Source: JBKBMT01 sp046295655 (GTDB lineage: Bacteria; Pseudomonadota; Alphaproteobacteria; Rhodobacterales; Rhodobacteraceae). From it: 11,506 nt of DNA. Made by a program: the position numbers and the translations under genes. This document shows positions 6,359 to 11,506 of the stretch, piece by piece; position 1 is the stretch's first letter, and each line of letters starts with the position of its first letter. The notes below the pieces were generated by a model. The model did not search any database and had not been told where the DNA came from. It was given only the letters and a program-made list of their open reading frames with translations. The DNA is taken from NCBI GenBank assembly GCA_046295655.1, contig JBKBMT010000075.1, positions 1 to 11,506 on the forward strand, in the 5' to 3' direction.

Positions 6359-7390
6359 ATGAAGACGAACCCGGGCCGGTTCTTCGAGGACTACCGCGTC
6401 GGCGAGACCATCGTCCACGCCGCCCCGCGCACCCTGGGCCAGGGCGAGCGGGCGCTCTATCATGCGCTCTATCCGGCGCGGGGGGCGCTGCATTCCTCGG
6501 ACGAATTCGCCAGGACCTGCGGGCTGCACGCCAGTCCTCTGGACGACCTGATCGTGTTCCACACCGTATTCGGCAAGACGGTGCCGGACATCAGCCTGAA
6601 CGCGGTCGCCAATCTCGGTTATGCCGAGGGTCGCTGGCTGCGGCCGGTCTGGCCCGGCGACACGTTGCGGTCGGAATCGACCGTGATCGGTCTGCGCGAG
6701 AATTCGAACGGCGCCTCGGGCGTGGTCTGGGTGCGCACCCGCGGCTTCAACCAGCACGGCACGGCGGTGCTGGAATATGTCCGCTGGGTCATGGTGCGCA
6801 AGCGCGACCGGGCGGCGCCGGCCCCTGATCCGGTGGTTCCGGACCTGGCCCCCGCCGTTGCCGCGACGGATCTGGTCGTGCCCGAGGGGCTGGATTTCTC
6901 GGCCTACGATTTCGCTCTGGCGGGCGAACCGCACCGCTGGGCCGACTACGCGGTGGGCGAACGGATCGACCATGTGGACGGCGTGACGGTCGAGGAGACC
7001 GAGCACATGCTGGCCACACGGCTGTGGCAGAACACCGCCAAGGTTCATTTCGACGCCACCTTCCGCGAGGACGGGCGGCGGCTGATCTACGGGGGGCATG
7101 TCATCAGCCTGGCACGGGCGTTGGCCTTCAACGGGCTGGCGAACGCGCAGACGATCGTCGCGCTGAACGCGGGCGCCCATGCCAACCCCTGCTTCGCCGG
7201 CGAGACGGTGCGCGCCTGGTCCGAGGTGCTGGAGAAGGCGGAGACACCGATCCCGTCGGTTGGTGCGCTTCGGCTTCGGCTGGTCGCCGTCCGGCACGGG
7301 GCGTCCGAGTTCGGCTTGCGCGATTCGGCCGGAAAATATCTGCCGGAAGTCCTGCTGGACCTCGACTACTGGGCGCTGATCCCCCGCTGA
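6359..7390 (+). CDS. mch: Mesaconyl-CoA hydratase (beta-methylmalyl-CoA dehydratase), MaoC-like
   Basis: This enzyme of the ethylmalonyl-CoA pathway interconverts mesaconyl-C1-CoA and (2R,3S)-beta-methylmalyl-CoA, which Mcl1 cleaves to glyoxylate and propionyl-CoA. The 343-residue protein is a double hotdog. The N-terminal half starts GRFFEDYRVGETIVHAAPRT, has SSDEFARTCGL, and shows the MaoC-like stretch WLRPVWPGDTLRSESTVIG. The C-terminal half has YAVGERIDHVDGVTVEETEH, the hydratase-type segment RLWQNTAKVHFDATF, the central helix GGHVISLARALAFNGL, and HANPCFAGETVRAWSEVLE. I chose the ATG at 6359 because GAAAGGG lies 8 bases before it and the fold starts at once; an in-frame start at 6314 would overlap the preceding gene. 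It is the last gene of the mcl2 cluster. The gene pairing with an Mcl paralogue and sdh is the Rhodobacter arrangement I recall. High confidence. Confidence 0.9.
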   Translation: MKTNPGRFFEDYRVGETIVHAAPRTLGQGERALYHALYPARGALHSSDEFARTCGLHASPLDDLIVFHTVFGKTVPDISLNAVANLGYAEGRWLRPVWPGDTLRSESTVIGLRENSNGASGVVWVRTRGFNQHGTAVLEYVRWVMVRKRDRAAPAPDPVVPDLAPAVAATDLVVPEGLDFSAYDFALAGEPHRWADYAVGERIDHVDGVTVEETEHMLATRLWQNTAKVHFDATFREDGRRLIYGGHVISLARALAFNGLANAQTIVALNAGAHANPCFAGETVRAWSEVLEKAETPIPSVGALRLRLVAVRHGASEFGLRDSAGKYLPEVLLDLDYWALIPR

Positions 7391-7414
7391 CACCGCAGCG
7401 GCATTCGCTCGGCG

Positions 7415-7430
7415 CCGCCGCATTCGGCGG
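7415..7430 (+). terminator. GC-rich hairpin after mch, possible terminator without a T run
   Basis: CCGCCG (7415-7420) and CGGCGG (7425-7430) form a perfect 6-bp stem with loop CATT, 25 bases after the mch stop. No T run follows, so it is not a canonical intrinsic terminator. It could protect the 3' end of the transcript or act with Rho. The remaining intergenic bases to 7581 show no good promoter pair; TGATAT at 7545-7550 is the only weak -10-like word before the next gene. Confidence 0.3.
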
Positions 7431-7581
7431 TCCGGCTGCGAACCGCCTGCGAAGACGGCAAACCTGCAACGCTATTGCTGCACATCGGCAACAGTGCGGT
7501 CGGCCGTTGTGTCCGGGTTCTTCCCAGACGATCCCTTCTGATGCTGATATGACAGCAGCGTTACACCATGGAGTGCCTCCG

Positions 7582-8223
7582 ATGCGCCGCCTTGCCACCG
7601 CTTCCGCCCTTGCCCTTGCCGCCGTCGTGCCGAGCGCCGCGCTGGCGCAGGAGCTGTCCGTCACCACGGGCTTCACGCTGACCAGCCGCTATCTGGCGAA
7701 CGGATTGCCGCAAAGCGATGGACCCGCCTTCCAGCCCTATGTCGAGGCCGAGGTGAACGGCTTCTACGCGGGTATCTGGGCGTCCAACACTTCGCGCAAC
7801 CTGGTCGGTGCCCGGGCCGAGATCGACCTCTATTTCGGCTATCGGAACGAAGTCGGACGCTTCAGCTACGACCTCGGCTATGCGCGCTATCTCTACCGGA
7901 GCCCGTCCAGCAACTGCTGCGGCGAGATCATCCTGGACATGGGCGTTGCCGTGACCGAGCAGATCGGCGTCGGCGTCCGCTTCGCGCATGATCCGAAAGC
8001 CTCGGTGACCAATTCGCGGCTCTATGCCAACTATGCGGTCAACGAAAAGTTCGGGCTGGATGCGATGGTCGGCAGGATCAACAAGGGCGGACACCGTTAC
8101 TGGTCGGTCGGCGGAAGCTATGCCGTGACCGACAATGTCTCGCTGAGCCTCGCCTGGCACGACACCAACATCGACAAGGGCCGGATCGTCGCCTCGATGG
8201 ACGTGAGCTTCAGCCTGCGCTGA
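7582..8223 (+). CDS. TorF-like outer-membrane beta-barrel protein (putative porin)
   Basis: The 213-residue product begins with a signal peptide, MRRLATASALALAAVVPSAALA, with a clear signal peptidase I site ALA before Q23. The mature part opens with the pattern GFTLTSRYLANGLPQSDG and AFQPYVEAEV, resembling the TorF/Gcw_chp family of putative outer-membrane proteins, and continues as alternating amphipathic beta strands rich in Tyr and Gly (for example IDLYFGYRNEVGRFSYDLGY). It ends in MDVSFSLR; the penultimate hydrophobic/Arg ending is not the classic terminal Phe. Two adjacent cysteines (C112-C113, SSNCCGE) are unusual for a secreted beta barrel. The ATG at 7582 has GGAG at 7570-7573. It has its own 191-base upstream region, so it is probably a separate transcription unit between mch and sdh. 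Family is moderately certain; substrate is unknown. Confidence 0.65.
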   Translation: MRRLATASALALAAVVPSAALAQELSVTTGFTLTSRYLANGLPQSDGPAFQPYVEAEVNGFYAGIWASNTSRNLVGARAEIDLYFGYRNEVGRFSYDLGYARYLYRSPSSNCCGEIILDMGVAVTEQIGVGVRFAHDPKASVTNSRLYANYAVNEKFGLDAMVGRINKGGHRYWSVGGSYAVTDNVSLSLAWHDTNIDKGRIVASMDVSFSLR

Positions 8224-8251
8224 GTCGTCCTGCGCCCGATGTGACAACAAG

Positions 8252-8295
8252 CGTGATCACACAGTTTTTTCGTGTGATCACGTTCGCCCGTTTTT
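8252..8295. promoter_or_regulatory. Perfect 11-bp inverted repeat built from two GTGATCAC palindromes (operator or terminator)
   Basis: CGTGATCACAC (8252-8262) and GTGTGATCACG (8272-8282) are perfect inverted repeats with a 9-base centre containing T6. Each arm contains the self-complementary octamer GTGATCAC (8253-8260 and 8274-8281), centre to centre 21 bp, i.e. two helical turns. That fits two dimers binding one face, and GT-N4-AC fits GntR-type operators. Alternatively the 11-bp stem, with T5 at 8291-8295 eight bases downstream, could end the torF-like transcript; the gap before the T run is long for an intrinsic terminator. It lies 28 bases after the torF-like stop and about 60 bases before the sdhC -35 box. 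The repeat is certain; function is ambiguous between the two. Confidence 0.55.
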
Positions 8296-8322
8296 CTGTC
8301 CGTTAGCGCAATTTTCGACGTC

Positions 8323-8339
8323 CGGGGCGGCTCGCCCCG
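8323..8339. repeat. GC-rich dyad abutting the sdhC promoter
   Basis: CGGGGCG (8323-8329) and CGCCCCG (8333-8339) are perfect 7-bp arms around GCT. The repeat ends two bases before the GTGACA -35 element at 8341. No T run follows, so a terminator is unlikely. Position suggests an operator or a promoter-proximal structure. Function is unproven. Confidence 0.4.
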
Positions 8340-8340
8340 C

Positions 8341-8370
8341 GTGACATCTCCGCGCCAAACCGTCTATACC
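8341..8370 (+). promoter_or_regulatory. Sigma70-like promoter of sdhCDA
   Basis: GTGACA (8341-8346, five of six consensus bases) and TATACC (8365-8370) are 18 bases apart, or 17 bases if the -10 is taken as CTATAC (8364-8369). Transcription would start near 8377, giving a leader of about 45 bases to the sdhC ATG. The leader contains the 14-base perfect palindrome GTGCCGCGCGGCAC (8385-8398), foldable into a hairpin just before the AGGGA ribosome-binding site (8411-8415). This is the best promoter in the window. Confidence 0.55.
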
Positions 8371-8422
8371 CATGCCGGAGGCCGGTGCCGCGCGGCACTG
8401 CCGGACGAAAAGGGAATAGCCC

Positions 8423-8806
8423 ATGGCCGAGACGAGACGGACAGAACGCCCGCTGTCGCCCCATATCCAGATCTACCGCCCGCAGATCTTCATGATTTCC
8501 TCGATCCTGACGCGGATCACCGGAAACGCGCTGATCGTGGCTGTCCTGCTGATCGTCTGGTGGCTGCTCGCCGCCGCCGCCGGACCGGAGCATTTCGCCA
8601 CGGCGGACGGGGTGATCCGAAGCTGGTTCGGCAAGCTGGTGATGCTCGGTTCGCTCTGGGCGGTCTGGTACCACTTCCTGGCCGGGTTGCGGCATCTCTA
8701 TTACGATGCCGGCAAGGGCCTTGATATCGAGACCGCCGCCAGGCTCGGCTGGGGCTGCGTCATAGGTTCGGTCGTGCTGACCGTTCTGACGCTTCTGATC
8801 GTCTGA
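8423..8806 (+). CDS. sdhC: Succinate dehydrogenase cytochrome b556 subunit (SdhC)
   Basis: This is the larger membrane anchor of complex II, carrying haem b and part of the ubiquinone site. The 127-residue protein has the family opening RPLSPHIQIYRP, then SSILTRITG, and three hydrophobic helices. The haem-ligand motif WYHFLAGLRHLYYD contains H84, the same number as the E. coli SdhC ligand. S27 and R31 match the E. coli quinone-site residues, but the residue equivalent to E. coli H30 is threonine (T30). The ATG at 8423 follows AGGGA with seven bases between. It is first in sdhC-sdhD-sdhA; 11 bases separate it from sdhD. Confidence 0.93.
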   Translation: MAETRRTERPLSPHIQIYRPQIFMISSILTRITGNALIVAVLLIVWWLLAAAAGPEHFATADGVIRSWFGKLVMLGSLWAVWYHFLAGLRHLYYDAGKGLDIETAARLGWGCVIGSVVLTVLTLLIV

Positions 8807-8817
8807 AGGAGGGCAGG

Positions 8818-9195
8818 ATGCGGTTTCTGACCGATTACAAGCGCGCCGTCGGCAAGGGGGCCGCCCGCGCCGGTACCGAGCACCACTGGTCGATGCAGGT
8901 CTCTGCGGTGGGACTCGCGCTGCTGGTGCCGGCCTTTGTCTATGTGCTGGGTTCGGCGCTCGGGCGGGGGCATGCCGAGGTGGTGGCGATCTTCGCCCGT
9001 CCCTTCCCTGCCATCGTGACGGCATTGGTGCTGGTGGTCGGCATGCAGCACTTCCGCAAGGGCGCGACGATCATGATCGAGGATTACGCGCGGGGACTGA
9101 ACCGCAAGGCGCTGGTGATCGCGGTCACGGTGCTGAGCTGGGGGACGATCGCCACGGGCCTTTTCGCGCTGGCCCGCATCGCGCTGGGGAACTGA
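8818..9195 (+). CDS. sdhD: Succinate dehydrogenase membrane anchor subunit (SdhD)
   Basis: This is the smaller anchor of complex II, completing haem and quinone binding with SdhC and SdhB. The 125-residue protein has three hydrophobic helices (about 26-48, 64-76 and 97-122). EHHWSMQVSAVGLALLVP corresponds to the conserved first-helix start. GMQHFRKGATIMIEDYAR holds H78 and the D89-Y90 pair, the counterpart of the quinone-site Asp-Tyr of E. coli SdhD. The ATG at 8818 follows AAGGAGGG (8806-8813), which begins at the sdhC stop. It ends 2 bases before sdhA. SdhD sequences diverge widely, so position supports the name as much as sequence does. Confidence 0.9.
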   Translation: MRFLTDYKRAVGKGAARAGTEHHWSMQVSAVGLALLVPAFVYVLGSALGRGHAEVVAIFARPFPAIVTALVLVVGMQHFRKGATIMIEDYARGLNRKALVIAVTVLSWGTIATGLFALARIALGN

Positions 9196-9197
9196 GA

Positions 9198-11000
9198 ATG
9201 GCAGCCTACGCATACGAGACGCACGATTACGACGTGGTGGTGGTGGGCGCCGGCGGATCGGGGCTGCGCGCCACGCTGGGGATGGCAGAGCAGGGGCTGC
9301 GGACCGCCTGCGTCACAAAGGTCTTTCCGACCCGCAGCCATACCGTCGCCGCGCAGGGCGGCATCGCGGCAAGCCTGTCGAACATGGGCCCCGACCACTG
9401 GCAGTGGCACATGTACGACACCGTGAAGGGGTCGGACTGGCTGGGCGATACCGATGCGATGGAATACCTCGCCCGCGAGGCGCCCAAGGCGGTTTACGAG
9501 CTGGAGCATTACGGTGTGCCGTTCAGCCGCACCGAGGACGGCCGGATCTACCAGCGCCCGTTCGGCGGTCATACGACCGAGTTCGGCGAGGGTCCGCCGG
9601 TGCAGCGCACCTGCGCGGCAGCCGACCGGACGGGCCATGCGATCCTGCACACGCTCTACGGGCAGTCGCTGAAGCAGAAGGCCGAGTTCTTCATCGAGTA
9701 TTTCGCGCTCGACCTCATCATCACCGACGGCGCCTGCACCGGCGTGATCGCCTGGAAGCTGGACGACGGCACCATCCATGTCTTCAATGCCAAGATGGTC
9801 GTGCTGGCGACAGGCGGCTACGGGCGCGCCTATTTCAGTGCCACCTCGGCGCATACCTGCACGGGCGACGGCAACGGCATGGTCGCCCGCGCCGGGCTGC
9901 CCTTGCAGGACATGGAGTTCGTGCAGTTCCACCCCACGGGTATCTACGGTGCCGGCTGCCTGATCACCGAAGGGGCGCGCGGCGAGGGCGGCTATCTGAC
10001 CAATTCCGAGGGCGAGCGGTTCATGGAACGCTACGCGCCCACCTACAAGGATCTGGCCAGCCGCGACGTGGTCAGCCGCTGCATGACGATCGAGATCCGC
10101 GAGGGGCGCGGCGTGGGCAAGGACAAGGACCACATCCACCTGCACCTGAACCACCTTCCGAAAGAGGCGCTGGCAGAACGGCTGCCGGGCATCTCGGAAA
10201 GCGCCAGGATCTTCGCCGGCGTGGACGTGACCCGGGAACCGATCCCGGTTCTGCCCACCGTGCACTACAACATGGGCGGCATCCCGACGAACTACTGGGG
10301 CGAGGTCCTCGATCCCACGCCCGAGAATCCTGACCGCGTCTTCCCCGGTCTGATGGCCGTGGGCGAGGCCGCCTGCGCCTCGGTCCACGGGGCGAACCGG
10401 CTGGGCTCGAACTCGCTCATCGACCTGGTCGTGTTCGGCCGCGCCGCGGCGATCCGCGCCGGCAAGGTCGTCGATCCCGACACAGCGGTGCCGCCGACCA
10501 ACAGGGCCGAGGTCGACCGGGCGCTGGACCGTTTCGACCGCTTTCGCCACGCAAGCGGCAACGTGCCGACCGCCGATCTGCGGCTGGAGATGCAGCGCAC
10601 CATGCAGAACGACGCGGCGGTGTTCCGTTCGTCGCGCACCCTGGCCGAGGGCTGTGCGAAGATGGAGGCGGTCGCGCGCAAGATGGACGATCTGCGCGTC
10701 ACCGACCGGTCGATGGTCTGGAACTCGGACCTGATGGAAACGCTCGAACTGGACAACCTGATGCCCAATGCGCTGGCGACGATCGTCGCGGCCGAGGCGC
10801 GCAAGGAAAGCCGGGGCGCCCATGCACACGAGGATTTCCCGAACCGCGACGATGCCAACTGGCGCAAGCACAGCCTCGCCTGGGTCGAGGGGCCCAAGGT
10901 GCGGCTCGGCTACCGGCCGGTCAAGCTCGATCCCCTGACCCCGCCAGAGCAGGGCGGCATCGACCCCGCCAGGATCGCACCGAAGGCGCGGGTCTACTGA
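9198..11000 (+). CDS. sdhA: Succinate dehydrogenase flavoprotein subunit (SdhA)
   Basis: This catalytic subunit of complex II oxidises succinate to fumarate at covalently bound FAD on the cytoplasmic face. The 600-residue protein has the dinucleotide fold VVVVGAGGSGLRA (13-25), the flavinylation segment TRSHTVAAQGG with H48 (E. coli H45), EFVQFHPTG, and the active-site arginine R289 in LASRDVVSR (E. coli R286). VHGANRLGSNSLIDLVVFGR forms the closing FAD-binding block. The C terminus is the usual tail ending in KARVY. Length is normal and no frameshift is seen. It is separated from sdhD by 2 bases and shares one base (TGATG) with the lipoprotein gene that follows. sdhB, the iron-sulfur subunit gene, is expected to the right, beyond the window. 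Confidence 0.97.
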   Translation: MAAYAYETHDYDVVVVGAGGSGLRATLGMAEQGLRTACVTKVFPTRSHTVAAQGGIAASLSNMGPDHWQWHMYDTVKGSDWLGDTDAMEYLAREAPKAVYELEHYGVPFSRTEDGRIYQRPFGGHTTEFGEGPPVQRTCAAADRTGHAILHTLYGQSLKQKAEFFIEYFALDLIITDGACTGVIAWKLDDGTIHVFNAKMVVLATGGYGRAYFSATSAHTCTGDGNGMVARAGLPLQDMEFVQFHPTGIYGAGCLITEGARGEGGYLTNSEGERFMERYAPTYKDLASRDVVSRCMTIEIREGRGVGKDKDHIHLHLNHLPKEALAERLPGISESARIFAGVDVTREPIPVLPTVHYNMGGIPTNYWGEVLDPTPENPDRVFPGLMAVGEAACASVHGANRLGSNSLIDLVVFGRAAAIRAGKVVDPDTAVPPTNRAEVDRALDRFDRFRHASGNVPTADLRLEMQRTMQNDAAVFRSSRTLAEGCAKMEAVARKMDDLRVTDRSMVWNSDLMETLELDNLMPNALATIVAAEARKESRGAHAHEDFPNRDDANWRKHSLAWVEGPKVRLGYRPVKLDPLTPPEQGGIDPARIAPKARVY

Positions 11001-11326
11001 TGCGCCAGCACGCCGCGATCCTCGTCGTGCTCTGCCTGGCCGGTTGCGACCCGCGGGCGGCGGCAGACAGCGTGACGCGGGCCGCGGCACGATCGGTGGT
11101 CGTGCCGGTGGTCGGGCAGGTGCTGCCCGCGCCGCAGGCGGAACAGGCGGCGGCCTGCGTGATCGACCATGCCGACGCGGCCGAGATCGAGTCGCTCGCC
11201 CGCGACGTCGGGACCCGGGCCGGGACGCTGACCGAGGCGACGGTTGCCACGATCCTGCGCCGGCCGGCGACCCGTGCCTGCCTTGCTGCCCGCGGCATCG
11301 CACCCGCCGCGTTCGAGGTGTCCTGA
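11000..11326 (+). CDS. Small lipoprotein of unknown function in the sdh operon
   Basis: The 108-residue product starts MRQHAAILVVLCLAGC, a short lipoprotein signal with lipobox LAGC; C16 would be lipidated. D17 follows the cysteine, which in E. coli-type Lol sorting favours inner-membrane retention; that rule may not hold in alphaproteobacteria. The mature part is alanine-rich and probably helical, with two further cysteines (C53 in AAACVIDHAD and C94 in TRACLAARG) that could form a disulfide. The ATG overlaps the sdhA stop as TGATG, so translation is likely coupled. I do not recognise a named domain. Its place between sdhA and sdhB suggests, but does not show, a role linked to complex II or the periplasmic side of the membrane. 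Confidence 0.75.
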   Translation: MRQHAAILVVLCLAGCDPRAAADSVTRAAARSVVVPVVGQVLPAPQAEQAAACVIDHADAAEIESLARDVGTRAGTLTEATVATILRRPATRACLAARGIAPAAFEVS

Positions 11327-11506
11327 TGCGCGCGCGGTTCGCTCCGGGGTTGCTCGCACTTGCCGCCTGCGGACCTGTCCCGGTCGAGCAGGCAGAGCGG
11401 ACCTGCCTCGAGGAGGCGCGGCTGGCCGAACGCCCGCGGGGCGAGCTTGTGGTCGGCGTCGCCGGCGGCACGGGCGGCCTGCGCCCGGCGGGCGGACTAT
11501 CGGTCA
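11326..11506 (+). CDS. Second small lipoprotein, truncated by window end
   Basis: A frame opens at the ATG overlapping the previous stop (TGATG at 11324-11328) and stays open for 60 codons to the window edge. It starts MRARFAPGLLALAACGP, a lipoprotein signal with lipobox LAAC and C15 as the lipidated residue. The mature part continues with EQAERTCLEEARLAERPRGE and a glycine-rich stretch. The pattern Q-A-E followed closely by a cysteine also occurs in the preceding lipoprotein (PQAEQAAAC), so the two may be distant paralogues. No known domain is visible in the available part. Only the N-terminal 60 residues can be judged. Confidence 0.65.
   Translation, partial: MRARFAPGLLALAACGPVPVEQAERTCLEEARLAERPRGELVVGVAGGTGGLRPAGGLSV

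Noticed and set aside
7475..7491. TTGCTG-CACAT-CGGCAA dyad before the torF-like gene
   Set aside because: Short and imperfect, of a kind expected by chance in a 190-base GC-rich spacer; no promoter element is aligned with it.
9084..11471. A 795-codon open frame on the minus strand opposite sdhA and its neighbours
   Set aside because: It mirrors the whole of sdhA and parts of sdhD and both lipoprotein genes, is rich in Arg/Pro/His, has no recognisable motif and arises from GC-rich third codon positions. The plus-strand gene is unmistakable.
1..11506. Mobile element, prophage, toxin-antitoxin, CRISPR or defence system
   Set aside because: No transposase, integrase, terminal repeats, spacer-repeat pattern or defence domain is seen on either strand; codon use and composition are even, and all sizeable genes are core metabolism or envelope functions.

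Overview
The window looks like chromosomal DNA of a GC-rich alphaproteobacterium of the Rhodobacteraceae/Paracoccaceae (Rhodobacter, Rhodovulum, Paracoccus type). The grounds are the strong G/C bias at third codon positions, a bacterial NDUFS4-type complex I subunit, enzymes of the ethylmalonyl-CoA pathway, and an sdhCDA cluster next to a malyl-CoA thioesterase and mesaconyl-CoA hydratase, an arrangement I recall from Rhodobacter sphaeroides. There are 16 protein genes (the last cut by the window end) and one tRNA. I see no insertion sequence, prophage, CRISPR array or other sign of horizontal transfer. No stretch above 300 bases lacks a gene.

Region 1 (1-3248, + strand): an extremely G/C-rich leader with a 19-base G run precedes alr (alanine racemase). 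alr overlaps by ATGA with an MlaE-type permease gene, which overlaps by ATGA with its MlaF-type ATPase gene. The three form one translationally coupled cell-envelope operon (D-alanine for peptidoglycan plus phospholipid transport). No MCE/MlaD gene follows. After a 192-base gap comes a 103-residue NDUFS4-like complex I accessory subunit.

Region 2 (3252-4294, - strand): dsbB (quinone-dependent disulfide generation) and a YqaA/DedA-family membrane protein overlap and are probably co-transcribed. They converge on the NDUFS4-like gene with only 3 bases between stop codons.

Region 3 (4295-7390, + strand): a complete tRNA-Leu(CAA) is followed by a tight cluster: mcl2-type (3S)-malyl-CoA thioesterase, an NnrU-family membrane protein, a 67-residue DUF1737 protein and mch (mesaconyl-CoA hydratase). 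The two enzymes belong to acetyl-CoA assimilation by the ethylmalonyl-CoA pathway. The two small genes between them have no known role in it.

Region 4 (7582-11506, + strand): a signal-peptide-bearing TorF-like beta-barrel gene, a 199-base regulatory region with three separate dyads and a sigma70-like promoter, then sdhC-sdhD-sdhA and two translationally coupled small lipoprotein genes; sdhB is not reached. The ethylmalonyl-CoA pathway delivers succinyl-CoA (via propionyl-CoA) and malate, so complex II next door fits the carbon flow.

Most of the window is ordinary core metabolism. The least explained parts are the lipoprotein pair inside the sdh operon, the NnrU/DUF1737 pair inside the malyl-CoA/mesaconyl-CoA cluster, the tandem GTGATCAC palindromes upstream of sdhC, and the poly-G tract before alr.
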